64,000 bases of DNA, taken from NCBI RefSeq assembly GCF_014269035.2, contig NZ_JABWRP020000007.1, positions 124,001-188,000 on the forward strand. Reading direction: 5' to 3'. The position numbers and the translations under genes are program-made. Below, piece after piece: positions 6,770 to 15,505 of the stretch; within the stretch, counting starts at the first letter, position 1; the number at the start of each line of letters is the position of its first letter. Under the pieces are notes generated by a model. The model did no database searches. It was not told the origin of the DNA and saw only the letters and a program-made list of their open reading frames with translations. This DNA comes from Pseudomonas vlassakiae (GTDB lineage: Bacteria > Pseudomonadota > Gammaproteobacteria > Pseudomonadales > Pseudomonadaceae).

Positions 6770-9246
6770 GCCAGCCCCATTTTCTTGCGCATGCCTGCGG
6801 TGATGGTTTGACGGGTCTTGCCCATCTGCGCCCATGGGTCGTCCACCTCGGCCAGGCGTTCGCGCAGGTTGCCGATGTGCCATTGGTTGGCGCCCTTGAG
6901 CTGGCCCAGTTCCTCACGCCAGATCGGTACCGAAACCGGCAGCCCTTCCCGCGCCCGCAAGGAGTAGGCGCAGACGGTCGTGGCACCCTTGCCGTTGCGC
7001 AGGTAGTCGATGAAGATCTTGCCGACCCGATTCCTGGGCCCCGATACGGCACTCAAGCGGTCGGGGAACAACTTGGCCAGGTAATTGACGATGGCGTGGC
7101 TGAAATCCTTGACTTCATCCCAGCCGGCACGGCGTGTCAGCGGCACCACGAGGTGCATGCCTTTACCGCCGCTGGTTTTCAGAAAGACCTTGAGCCCGAG
7201 CTCGTCAAGCAAGGTGAGCGTCAGTTGCGTGGCCTCGAGCATGGCTTTCCATGGCAGCGCCGGGTCGGGGTCGAGGTCGAGCACGAAGCGGTCAGGCTTG
7301 TCGAAGTCCTTGTCGGTACCATTCCAGGTATGCATCTCCAGCATGTTCATCTGCACGGCGCCGAGCAATGTGTCGGGGCGATTGATGACCATTGCCGCCT
7401 GGCCGGCCTCGGCCTTGTCATAACTGACCACGTTCGGGATGTGCAACTGGCCGGCGTTTTTCTGGAAGAACAGCTCGCCGCCCAAGCCATCGGGGGCGCG
7501 CACCAGGGCGACCGGGCGGCCCTTGAGCTGCGGCAGTATCCATTGGCTGACTGCCGCATAGTACTCGGCGACCTGGCGTTTGGTGGCTCCGACGGTGGGG
7601 TCAATGACGCGGTCAGGGTGGGTCAGGCGCAGTTCACCGAGGTCGTCCGGCAGCTCGGCTTGCTTGCGTTTGGGTACGCTCTTGCCAGGCATGGCGCGCT
7701 CCAGGTCGATATCGGTGGCTGGCTTGTCGTCGCGCAGCCCGTGGAACACCGAATGGCGCACCACGCCGTCGCGGGTCATCTGGGCGTAGGCAACTTCAGC
7801 CAGCAACTGTGGCTTCAGCCAATGTACGTTGCGCGCCTCGGCCCCGGCAGGCGGCTTGGGCAGGGCAGGCTTGTCGATCTCCAGGGGTTTGAGGCGGGCA
7901 AGGATGCTGTCTAGGGTGGTGGCGCTAAAGCCTGTACCGACCTTGCCGGCGTAGCGCAGCTCGCCGCTGTCGTTGTCATGCAGCGCCAGCAACAACGCGC
8001 CGAAGCCGGTGCGGCTGCCCTTGGGGTCGGTGTAGCCGATAATCACGAACTCCTGGCGTTGCTTGCACTTGAGCTTGACCCAGTCGGCACTGCGCCGGCC
8101 GACATAGGGGCTGTCGGCGCGCTTGCCGATGAGGCCTTCGAGTTCCAGCCGACAAGCGCTGTCGAGCAACGAGTCGACAGGCTGGTCGAAATCCTCCGAG
8201 TACCTGAGCAGCTCCGATTCACTGTGCTCGAGCAAGCGGCGCAAGGCCTCCCGCCGTTCCTGCAAGGGCAGCTTGCGCAGGTCCTGATTGCCTAGATACG
8301 GCAGGTCGAAAACGTAGTAGCAGATCTGTTCGTCACGCTCGGTATCGAAGGCATTCTGCAGGGCCTGGAAGTCGGCCTTGCCGTTTTCGTCGTTGACCAC
8401 CATCTCGCCATCGAGCCAGGCGCGATCCACCCCCAATGCCCGCAGCGCCGCTACTTGCCCAGGCATCTTGGCCGTCCAGTCGTGGCCATTGCGGGTGAAC
8501 AGGCGGACATCGTCACCGTCGATCCGGGCAAGTATGCGATAACCGTCGAATTTCACTTCATAGTGCCAGTCACCCGCTGGCGGCGAGTCGACCAGGGTTG
8601 CCAGCTGGGGCTGCAGTCGATCGGGCAACGCCGCCTTGACCGCGCTGCCTGCGCGCTTTTTGGCCGGCTTTGCAGGCGCAGCACGCGGATGCAACGTGCG
8701 ATCACTGATGACGCTGTCCGGCTGCGCCTCGACGATGCTGTAGTCGTCTTCGCTGCGGGCCTCGCCATCGTGGGACTTGACCAGCATCCATTGCTCTTTC
8801 TTGCCCGCCAGGTGGGTGCGAAAGAGGTTCCATACGCCCGCCAGCTTCTCACCCTGCAAGCGAAAGCGCAGCTTGCCCTTGGCATAGGCCTGCCGAGGAT
8901 CGCCTTCGGGCTCCCATACCCCCCGATCCCAGACGATGACATCGCCGGCACCGTAGTGTCCCTCCGGGATATGCCCCTCGAAGTCGGCGTAGTCCAGCGG
9001 GTGATCCTCGACGTGAACCGCCAGGCGCCGCACCTTTGGATCGAGCGAAGGGCCTTTGGGTATCGCCCAGCTCTTCAGCGTGCCGTCCAGTTCCAGGCGG
9101 AAGTCGTAGTGCAGGTGGCTGGCATCATGCTTTTGTATGCAGAACTGCAGTGCGTGAGCGCGTTTGGCTCGGCCTCCCTTGCCGCTGGGCTCGGGCGTGG
9201 CGTTGAAGTCGCGCTTGCGCTCGTATTCTTCGAGAGGTTTGGCCAT
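6766..9246 (-). CDS. ligD: Multifunctional NHEJ DNA ligase D (phosphoesterase-ligase-polymerase)
   Basis: Start set at ATG 9246 (MAKPLEEYERKRDF); upstream in-frame codons are not LigD-like. 826 residues with the Pseudomonas domain order. The 3'-phosphoesterase domain (about 30-180) has HLHYDFRLELDG and DHPLDYADFEG. The ATP-dependent ligase (about 205-520) has the adenylation lysine in EVKFDGYR (K232). The primase-polymerase (about 555-826) has the metal motif LDLDPD and SGGKGMHLVVPL. It trims, fills and seals ends held by Ku. It is the first gene of an operon whose four following genes have no known role in end joining. Complete and apparently intact. Confidence 0.97.
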   Translation of the reverse strand: MAKPLEEYERKRDFNATPEPSGKGGRAKRAHALQFCIQKHDASHLHYDFRLELDGTLKSWAIPKGPSLDPKVRRLAVHVEDHPLDYADFEGHIPEGHYGAGDVIVWDRGVWEPEGDPRQAYAKGKLRFRLQGEKLAGVWNLFRTHLAGKKEQWMLVKSHDGEARSEDDYSIVEAQPDSVISDRTLHPRAAPAKPAKKRAGSAVKAALPDRLQPQLATLVDSPPAGDWHYEVKFDGYRILARIDGDDVRLFTRNGHDWTAKMPGQVAALRALGVDRAWLDGEMVVNDENGKADFQALQNAFDTERDEQICYYVFDLPYLGNQDLRKLPLQERREALRRLLEHSESELLRYSEDFDQPVDSLLDSACRLELEGLIGKRADSPYVGRRSADWVKLKCKQRQEFVIIGYTDPKGSRTGFGALLLALHDNDSGELRYAGKVGTGFSATTLDSILARLKPLEIDKPALPKPPAGAEARNVHWLKPQLLAEVAYAQMTRDGVVRHSVFHGLRDDKPATDIDLERAMPGKSVPKRKQAELPDDLGELRLTHPDRVIDPTVGATKRQVAEYYAAVSQWILPQLKGRPVALVRAPDGLGGELFFQKNAGQLHIPNVVSYDKAEAGQAAMVINRPDTLLGAVQMNMLEMHTWNGTDKDFDKPDRFVLDLDPDPALPWKAMLEATQLTLTLLDELGLKVFLKTSGGKGMHLVVPLTRRAGWDEVKDFSHAIVNYLAKLFPDRLSAVSGPRNRVGKIFIDYLRNGKGATTVCAYSLRAREGLPVSVPIWREELGQLKGANQWHIGNLRERLAEVDDPWAQMGKTRQTITAGMRKKMGLA

Positions 9247-9374
9247 GGCGGGCTCCGGATCATCCGCTGTCTGTAGGTTGGGAGATGGCCAGTCGCCCGG
9301 TAGTTCAAAAAAACTCTGAATCATCCGCAGCTTGGCGCAGTCGACCGCAGGTAAGCCACAGAAGGAGAGCCGAT

Positions 9375-9842
9375 ATGTCCGGACCAGATGACCCCAAGCC
9401 ATACACCCCGACAGAGATCGATGACACTGAAGACCGCATGGGCAGTGTCCATGAGCTGGACTTCAGTGACCGCAACGATGACCGCGTGGGCCGGGTGGGT
9501 GACGAGCGGCCTGCACAGGAAGTCGACCAGGAGTTCCCCCCCAGGCGGGTTGCCGAAAGTGGCATGAGCGGAGGCGAAGCGTTGAGCGACAGCTTGCACG
9601 AAGACAATGTCACCTATGACGATCTGAGCCCTGACACCCTGCTGGACGAAACCGGTGCCCGCGACCCCCATGAACCGGGCGATGGCAGTGGGCCCGCGGA
9701 CAAGACCCTGCGTCATGTGGATGCCGAGGAGATCGGCGGTGGCATCGGCCTCGACGAAGCGGAGCTGGCGCGCTCTGCGCCGTTGGACGGCGAGCCGTGG
9801 ACAGACGACGTCATAGACGATGAACAGGGGAAAACACCATGA
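9375..9842 (+). CDS. Acidic hypothetical protein ('HPr-related' annotation group)
   Basis: 155 residues from ATG 9375 (MSGPDDPKPYTPTEIDDTED), with GGAGA upstream. Very acidic, no membrane segment or signal peptide, and likely disordered in large part. Similar Pseudomonas proteins have been labelled 'phosphotransferase system, HPr-related', but I see no HPr histidine motif, so that label should not be read as function. The stop overlaps the metallothionein ATG (ATGA), implying coupled expression. Transcribed divergently from ligD, sharing the 9247-9374 promoter region. Confidence 0.65.
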   Translation: MSGPDDPKPYTPTEIDDTEDRMGSVHELDFSDRNDDRVGRVGDERPAQEVDQEFPPRRVAESGMSGGEALSDSLHEDNVTYDDLSPDTLLDETGARDPHEPGDGSGPADKTLRHVDAEEIGGGIGLDEAELARSAPLDGEPWTDDVIDDEQGKTP

Positions 9843-10069
9843 ACGAGCAACGTTGTGCCTGTAACCATTGCAGTTGCACTGTCGACGCCAACGCCGTGCA
9901 GCAGGGCGGCAAAGCCTACTGCTGCGAAGCCTGTGCCAGCGGCCACCGCAATGGCGAGCCCTGCCGAATGGCCGATTGCAAGTGTGGCGACATGGAGCAG
10001 CCGAAGGAGAGCAACGTCGACAATGCCCTGGATGAGACCTTTCCAGCCAGCGACCCGATCTCACCCTGA
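9839..10069 (+). CDS. Bacterial metallothionein
   Basis: 76 residues with ten cysteines at positions 6, 8, 11, 13, 28, 29, 32, 42, 47 and 49 (RCACNHCSC, YCCEACASGH, CKCG) plus two histidines, matching the SmtA/BmtA Zn/Cd-binding fold. After the last metal ligand it carries a tail ending ALDETFPASDPISP, a motif I associate with several small stress proteins of unknown role; this tail is not part of the metal-binding domain. The start codon overlaps the upstream acidic protein's stop. Likely function: cytosolic zinc/cadmium buffering. Confidence 0.9.
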   Translation: MNEQRCACNHCSCTVDANAVQQGGKAYCCEACASGHRNGEPCRMADCKCGDMEQPKESNVDNALDETFPASDPISP

Positions 10070-10081
10070 CAGGCGGGGTCG

Positions 10082-10510
10082 TCAATGGGTTTGCCAGATG
10101 CCTTCGTTACGCTCGCAATCGGCCCGGGCCTGGCCAAGGCTCGGGGTGTCGTAATAGTAGGTAATCACCCTGGCATCCCTGGACAGGGCCGGCCTTGACG
10201 AAGGCTGGTCCTGCCCGGCTGCTTTGGGGTTGGCCAGGGTCTCCTGGGTCAACGGCGCGATGCAGCTGCCCACGCTGCCATCGGCGCAACGAGCCACCTT
10301 GTGTTTTTCCGTGCTGAGCATGTCCTTGCTCTCGTTGCTGCACGACCAGTTGATGGCTTCAGCGGGCATGTTGCTGAAGCTGTAGCAAGTGTGCCGCTCG
10401 ACCGGCTTCACCGCCTCGCTGGAGGAGCGGGTCAGCACATCGCAAGCCTCTGCGAAGGCTTCGCCGCTGGCCAGGCTGGCGAGCATCAGCATCATTGCAG
10501 GAGCGCGCAT
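10082..10510 (-). CDS. Secreted hypothetical protein, 142 aa
   Basis: The second of two tandem ATGs (10510) is better spaced from GGAGG. A signal peptide (MRAPAMMLMLASLASGEAFA) with an Ala-x-Ala-like cleavage site is followed by about 120 mature residues with several cysteines (ACDVL, HTCYSF, WSCSN, ARCADG, SCIA, DCERN), suggesting a disulfide-bonded periplasmic protein. I do not recognise the family. It converges on the metallothionein gene with a 12-base gap. Confidence 0.6.
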   Translation of the reverse strand: MRAPAMMLMLASLASGEAFAEACDVLTRSSSEAVKPVERHTCYSFSNMPAEAINWSCSNESKDMLSTEKHKVARCADGSVGSCIAPLTQETLANPKAAGQDQPSSRPALSRDARVITYYYDTPSLGQARADCERNEGIWQTH

Positions 10511-10527
10511 CATTACCTCCAGGCCCT

Positions 10528-11475
10528 CTAGGCCGGTTTGTCGCGCTGGCGCATGGCCTTGGCGCGTTTTTCCAGGATCAGGTAAGTGAGTACGGCGGCC
10601 ACCAGCGGTATCAGGTAATACAACGTCCGATAGCCCAGCAGCGCCGCCACCAGCGTGCCTTGGCCAAGCTGCCCGTGCAGCAGTGCCAGGAACACCGTTT
10701 CGAGCACCCCAAGGCCGGCGGGAATGTGGGCGACCACCCCGGCTACGCAGCTGATCAGCAGGATGCCGAGGATCGATGGGTAGAACGCCTCGCCAGGCAG
10801 CAGCCAGAAAATCAGCAAGGCCATCATCGCCCAGTTGCTGGCGCCCAACGCAACCTGGCCCAGGGCCAGACGCAGCGAGGGCAGGGTGACTTCATGCTCA
10901 CGCCAGCGCCAGGTGCGCTTTTTCGCCAGCCCGCACGCCAGCAAGTAGCCGATCGCGATCGCCAACAGCAGCACGCCGATCAACCGCAGGCCGCCGGCCC
11001 CGACCGCCCAGTTAGCCGGCAGCTTGACCAGGCCCAGGGCGAATACAGTCCCAGCCAGCAGCATGTAGCCCATCCAGTTGGTCAGCAGGCCCAGGGTGAG
11101 GATGCGGGTAATGGTGGGCGTGTCCAGGCCCAGGCGGCTGTACAGGCGGTAACGCAGGGCCACACCGCCGACCCAGGTGGTGAAGTTCAGGTTGAAGGCA
11201 TAGCACACGAAGGCTATCGGCAGCACCTGGCGGGCGGGCAACGAGTGGCCGGTGTAGGCCCGGGCCAGCAGGTCGTAGCTGGCGAAGATCAGGTAACTGC
11301 ACAGCGCCAGGGCCAGGCCGATGGCCAGCGTGCTCGGCTTGTACGCCAGCAGTGACTGGCGCACCTCGTTCCAGTCAAGGTTGCGCGCAAGCACGTACAG
11401 CAGCACCGGTATCAGGATCAGGAACGCCACGGTAAACAACCGCTTGCCCCAGATTTGCCAGGTTTTTTGCGCCAT
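10528..11475 (-). CDS. ybhN: YbhN/UPF0104 (LPG synthase-like) integral membrane protein
   Basis: 315 residues with about eight hydrophobic segments and the family block HIPAGLGVLETVFLALL near residue 235, which corresponds to the flippase domain of lysyl-phosphatidylglycerol synthases. It lacks the aminoacyl-transferase half. Last gene of the DUF72-ybhP-clsB-ybhN operon; its start overlaps the clsB stop by one base (TGATG). In E. coli ybhP-ybhO(clsB)-ybhN are likewise adjacent, so a lipid-translocation role linked to cardiolipin synthesis is inferred. Confidence 0.85.
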   Translation of the reverse strand: MAQKTWQIWGKRLFTVAFLILIPVLLYVLARNLDWNEVRQSLLAYKPSTLAIGLALALCSYLIFASYDLLARAYTGHSLPARQVLPIAFVCYAFNLNFTTWVGGVALRYRLYSRLGLDTPTITRILTLGLLTNWMGYMLLAGTVFALGLVKLPANWAVGAGGLRLIGVLLLAIAIGYLLACGLAKKRTWRWREHEVTLPSLRLALGQVALGASNWAMMALLIFWLLPGEAFYPSILGILLISCVAGVVAHIPAGLGVLETVFLALLHGQLGQGTLVAALLGYRTLYYLIPLVAAVLTYLILEKRAKAMRQRDKPA

Positions 11476-12677
11476 CAGGTGTTGCCCTCATGCAGATCGC
11501 CCTCGGCCTCGACTTCCGGCTGCAGTGAACGCAGGCGCTGGCGGTGGGCGGGGAACCAGCCAGCGATCCGCGGAAAATGCCGGATAACGTGGAAACACAC
11601 GAAGATCAACGGTGCGCGCCACCAGTAGCCACGGATCATGCGCTCCAGCGTCACCGGCTTGCATTGCTCGTCTGCCAGTGCCTGCAGGTGCTCGTACAAT
11701 TGCTGGTTGAATGCCGGGTCGCGGATGAACAGGTTGGCCTCGAGGTTGAACGACAGGCTCAGGGGGTCGAGGTTACTGGAGCCGACCGTGGCCCACTCGT
11801 GGTCGACCAGCGCCACTTTGCCATGCAAGGGTCGCTGGCAGTATTCGCGGATGCGTACGCCGTCGCGCAGCAGGTAGTTGTAGAGCAGGCGCGACAACGC
11901 GCGTACCCAGCGCATGTCGGGCTGGCCCTGAAGGATCAAGGTGACGTCGACACCACGGCGGGCAGCGTTGCGCAGTTCTCGCATCAGGCGGTAGCCCGGG
12001 AAGAAATAGGCATTGGCCACCACCACCCGCTGGCGCGCCGAGCGCAGGGCTTGCAGGTAGTGGGCTTCGATATCGGTGCGGCGCAGGCGATTGTCGCGTT
12101 CCACCAGCACCGCCTTGCTCGAGCCTGTCGGTGCCGTCTGCGGCCGTACCTCGCTGGGCGGCTCCAGCACTGGAGCCATCAGCCTGCGGCTGGCGGCATG
12201 CACTTGCGCCACCACCGGCCCGGTCACCTCCACGGCATAGTCCTGCTTGGCCATGGGGCCAAAATCGCCCAAATGGTCAGCGCTGTAGTTGATCCCGCCG
12301 ATAAAGGCCCGCGCACCATCGATCACCACGATCTTGCGGTGCAGGCGCCGGAACAGGTTGGTGCGCATGCCGGCGACCCTGGGTTGCGGGTCGAAGGCGT
12401 GGAAATTGACACCGGCATCGGTCAGCGCTGCGACGAAACTGTCAGGCAGGTCGGCGGTGCCGTAGCCGTCCACCGCGACCTCGACCCGTACCCCGCGCCG
12501 GGCTGCATCGATCAGCACGCCCTGCAATTGCTGGCCGACCTTGTCATCGAAGATGATGAAGGTTTCCAGCAGGATCTCTTCCTGTGCCTGGGCCATTGCC
12601 TCGAATACACGGGGGTAATACTGCTCGCCGTTGATCAGCAGTTCGATACGGTTGCCATCGAGCCAAGGTCGGTTCAC
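11475..12677 (-). CDS. clsB: Cardiolipin synthase B (phospholipase D superfamily)
   Basis: 400 residues with two HKD motifs: LHRKIVVIDGARAFIGG (about residues 113-129) and LHGKVALVDHEWATVGSSN (about 283-301). These form the active site for phosphatidyl transfer to make cardiolipin. Length and motif spacing match ClsB (YbhO). Only weak C-terminal hydrophobicity, so it is peripheral to the inner membrane. The start overlaps the upstream endonuclease/phosphatase-type gene (ATGA). Confidence 0.9.
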   Translation of the reverse strand: MNRPWLDGNRIELLINGEQYYPRVFEAMAQAQEEILLETFIIFDDKVGQQLQGVLIDAARRGVRVEVAVDGYGTADLPDSFVAALTDAGVNFHAFDPQPRVAGMRTNLFRRLHRKIVVIDGARAFIGGINYSADHLGDFGPMAKQDYAVEVTGPVVAQVHAASRRLMAPVLEPPSEVRPQTAPTGSSKAVLVERDNRLRRTDIEAHYLQALRSARQRVVVANAYFFPGYRLMRELRNAARRGVDVTLILQGQPDMRWVRALSRLLYNYLLRDGVRIREYCQRPLHGKVALVDHEWATVGSSNLDPLSLSFNLEANLFIRDPAFNQQLYEHLQALADEQCKPVTLERMIRGYWWRAPLIFVCFHVIRHFPRIAGWFPAHRQRLRSLQPEVEAEGDLHEGNT

Positions 12678-13459
12678 AGGTTGATCTCCGCAGCCAGTGG
12701 AGCATGGTCGGACAGATGCGACCAGGGATACATGGACAGCACCTGAGCCTTGGTCGGCATGGCATTGCGCAAGTAGATGCGGTCCAGGCGCAGTAACGGC
12801 AGGCGCGCCGGGAAGCTGCGGGCAGGGCTGCCGAAGTGTTCGCCAAACGCCTCCACCAACCGCCGGGAGAGCACCGCGTCGGCCTTGAGCCGCCAGTCAT
12901 TGAAGTCACCGGCGATGATCACCGGCGCTTGTGCCGGCAGCCGCTCGAGCAGCTGCAGCAACAGCTGCACCTGGCTTTGCCGGTGCGCTTCGCGCAGCCC
13001 CAGGTGCACGCAGATCGCGTGCACCTGCTCATGCCCCGGTACCTCCAGGCGGCAATGCAGCAGGCCGCGCTGTTCGTTGCCCTGGATCGACACGTCGAGG
13101 TTTTCATGGTGGGTGATCGGGAATTTCGACAGCAGGGCATTGCCATGGTCACCCTCGGGGTACACCGCGTTGCGGCCGTAGGCGAATTGCGGCCACATGC
13201 TGTCGGCGAGAAATTCATACTGCGGCGTCTCTGGCCACGCCGGGTGGCGCATGGCGTGCTGCTGATGGCTGCCATGGACTTCCTGGAGAAACACCAGGTC
13301 GGCATGGGTGGCGCGCACGGCTTCGCGCAACTCGGGGAGAATGAAGCGCCGGTTGAACAAGGTGAAGCCCTTGTGCACGTTGATGGTCAGCACGTTCAGC
13401 CGGTGCACGGCGGTGACCTTGTCGATGATGCAGCGCGGCGAGGGCAGGGTGTTGTTCAC
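12674..13459 (-). CDS. ybhP: YbhP-like endonuclease/exonuclease/phosphatase family protein
   Basis: GTG start at 13459 chosen because GTGA overlaps the upstream DUF72 stop, giving 261 residues. EEP-fold motifs are LNVLTINVHKG, LVFLQEVHGS, VIIAGDFNDWR and the terminal SDHAPLAAEI, supplying the Mg2+ ligands and the catalytic His/Asp pairs. Members cleave phosphodiesters in DNA, lipids or inositol phosphates; the invariable clsB neighbourhood suggests a phospholipid-related phosphodiesterase, but this is inference. Confidence 0.85.
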   Translation of the reverse strand: MNNTLPSPRCIIDKVTAVHRLNVLTINVHKGFTLFNRRFILPELREAVRATHADLVFLQEVHGSHQQHAMRHPAWPETPQYEFLADSMWPQFAYGRNAVYPEGDHGNALLSKFPITHHENLDVSIQGNEQRGLLHCRLEVPGHEQVHAICVHLGLREAHRQSQVQLLLQLLERLPAQAPVIIAGDFNDWRLKADAVLSRRLVEAFGEHFGSPARSFPARLPLLRLDRIYLRNAMPTKAQVLSMYPWSHLSDHAPLAAEINL

Positions 13460-14373
13460 AGCGGCACCTCCGGCTCCACGCCCGGCTCGGTGAGCAGGTG
13501 GTAATCGAGCTTGAGCTTTTCCAGCAGGCGCCGCGCATCGTAGGGCGCATGAACTTTCTGATCGTTGTCGAAGTAGCAGTAGACATCGCGCGACGCCCGT
13601 TTTGGCGGCGCCTTGGCCACGACCAGTTGCGCATCTTCCACCTGGCCGCCTGCGGCCCAGGCCTGGATGCGCTGCTTCCAGCGTTTCAGGGCACGCGCCG
13701 TGTAGCCACTGCTGTAGAGTTCGACGTCGCCGTGCAGGCGCATGTAGACGAAATCGGCGGTCACATCCTCGACATAGGGCCACTTGCCTGCGCTGTCCGC
13801 CACGACCAGGGCGACGCGGTGCTTGCGCAGCAGTTTGATGAAGCGCTCGCAGAGAAAGCTCTCATGGCGGATCTCCACGGCGTGGCGCAACCGCGCATTG
13901 CCCTTAATCGCGGTGCCACCGTTATCCTTCAGGCGCTCGGCACAGCCTTCAGCGCAGGCGCGAGCAGCCTTGCGATCCTTGGGCAGCAACTCGAAGAAAT
14001 GGCTGAAGCGTGCTTCGTCGAACTTCATGTTGGGCGGGAATTGCCACAGGAACGGCCCCAGTTTGTCCCCCAGCAGCAGCGGGCCTGACGCGTAAAAATT
14101 GGCGATAGCCTCTTCGACCTCCTTCAGCCGCCGCACATGGGTGATATAGCGCGGGCCCTTGACCGAAAAAACGAAGTCCTCCGGCGTTTCGTCACGCCAG
14201 TTCACATAGCGTTCAGGGGTTTGCAGGCTGTAGAACGAGCCATTGATCTCGATGCTGTTCACGGCTCGCGACGCAAACGCCAGCTCGCTGTCCTGGCGCA
14301 GGCCCTTGGGGTAGAAGTCCTTGCGCCAGGGGCCGTAGCGCCATCCGGAAATACCGATGCGGATATCGCTCAC
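13456..14373 (-). CDS. DUF72 (YecE-like) protein
   Basis: GTG at 14373 (SDIRIGISGWRYGPWRKDFYP), with GAGGAG seven bases before it, gives 305 residues. DUF72 TIM-barrel blocks are visible: INGSFYSLQTPERYVNWRDE, FSVKGPRYITHVRRL, and the near C-terminal DVYCYFDNDQKVHAPYDARRL. The biochemical role of DUF72 is not established; some links to tRNA or DNA processing have been suggested. First gene of the operon leading into ybhP-clsB-ybhN, each junction overlapping. Confidence 0.85.
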   Translation of the reverse strand: MSDIRIGISGWRYGPWRKDFYPKGLRQDSELAFASRAVNSIEINGSFYSLQTPERYVNWRDETPEDFVFSVKGPRYITHVRRLKEVEEAIANFYASGPLLLGDKLGPFLWQFPPNMKFDEARFSHFFELLPKDRKAARACAEGCAERLKDNGGTAIKGNARLRHAVEIRHESFLCERFIKLLRKHRVALVVADSAGKWPYVEDVTADFVYMRLHGDVELYSSGYTARALKRWKQRIQAWAAGGQVEDAQLVVAKAPPKRASRDVYCYFDNDQKVHAPYDARRLLEKLKLDYHLLTEPGVEPEVPL

Positions 14374-14544
14374 GCTGTTCTCCTCATAGCCTGCTCCATT
14401 GCACGTCACTTGAATGTGCGACCGGGGCAGCGCGGCAAGGGTTCAGCGCAGATGATCGAAGGCAAGCCGGGCGCCCGGAGTTGAACTTTGCCGGCCTGAG
14501 CGATTCCACCGCATAGCAGATCTGCAGCACGGGAGTCCGTCGGT

Positions 14545-14919
14545 ATGAAATTCGACCGTTTCTGTCAGGGGCTGGCCAACTGGACCGGCCGACCGCTGAC
14601 GTTTGCCATCGCTTTTCTGATGATTCTGGTGTGGGGCATCACCGGGCCGCTGTTCCACTTCAACGACACCTGGCAACTGGTGATCAATACCTCGACCACC
14701 ATCATCACCTTCCTGATGGTGTTCCTGATCCAGAACACCCAGAACCGCGACAATGACGAACTCCATATCAAGATCGACGAATTGCTGCGCACCACCCAGA
14801 AGGCGCACATGGCATTGCTCGACCTGGAACACATGGACCCGGCCGAACTGCATGCCTTGCGCAAACACTACCAACAGATGGCGGAGCGCGACGACGAAGG
14901 GCAGAGCCCCAAGGAATGA
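14545..14919 (+). CDS. Low-affinity iron permease family small membrane protein
   Basis: 124 residues with two transmembrane helices (about 18-38 and 47-65) followed by QNTQNRDNDELHIKIDELLR and a soluble helical tail, which is the PF04120 pattern. The family name comes from yeast Fet4, but these short bacterial proteins lack most of its membrane segments and iron transport is not shown. 22 bases upstream of the ClpP-like gene, same strand. Confidence 0.8.
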   Translation: MKFDRFCQGLANWTGRPLTFAIAFLMILVWGITGPLFHFNDTWQLVINTSTTIITFLMVFLIQNTQNRDNDELHIKIDELLRTTQKAHMALLDLEHMDPAELHALRKHYQQMAERDDEGQSPKE

Positions 14920-14941
14920 CCTGCCAGAAGCGGAGGCAAGC

Positions 14942-15493
14942 ATGGCCAGACATATCATTCACTTTACCGGTCCGATCAATTCATCCACTTGCGGCAACCT
15001 GATCAATACCTGTTCGCGGGCGATGCAGCAGGGTGCCGACGTGCTGCAGCTGAACATTGCCACCATGGGCGGCGAGTGCAGCTACGGCTTTACCCTGTAC
15101 AATTTCCTGCGCGCCCTGCCGATCAGCGTGCACACCCACAACCTCGGCACCGTCGAGTCCATGGGCAATATCCTGTTTCTGGCGGGCGACCACCGCACAG
15201 CGTGCAGCTACAGCAAGTTCCTGTTCCACCCGTTTCACTGGACGCTGCATGGCTCGGTGGATCACTCACGCATGGCCGAGTACGCCATGAGCCTGGATTA
15301 CGACCTGCGCCTGTATGCGCAGATCGTTGCCGAGCGTACGGAGGGCAGCAGCGAAGTGCTGGATGTGCCGCGCTACCTCATGGCCTACCCGCGTATCCTG
15401 GGGCCCAGGGAGGCGCTGGAGAGTGGCATGATCCACGCCATCGACGAAATGCCGATTGCGAGCGAGGCCTGCCAGTGGAGTGTGCACGCCTGA
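14942..15493 (+). CDS. ClpP-like serine protease (stand-alone)
   Basis: 183 residues with the ClpP/crotonase fold. NIATMGGECSYGFTLYNFL resembles the oxyanion block, the nucleophile serine lies in GTVESMGNILFLAG, and the catalytic histidine in FLFHPFHW. The C-terminal handle YLMAYPRILGPREALESGMI is ClpP-like. It is not next to a Clp ATPase and differs from housekeeping ClpP (for example, VESMGN in place of AASMGA), so it is a divergent paralogue with unknown partner. GGAGG precedes the ATG. Confidence 0.82.
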   Translation: MARHIIHFTGPINSSTCGNLINTCSRAMQQGADVLQLNIATMGGECSYGFTLYNFLRALPISVHTHNLGTVESMGNILFLAGDHRTACSYSKFLFHPFHWTLHGSVDHSRMAEYAMSLDYDLRLYAQIVAERTEGSSEVLDVPRYLMAYPRILGPREALESGMIHAIDEMPIASEACQWSVHA

Positions 15494-15505
15494 AGCCGGG
15501 CATGC

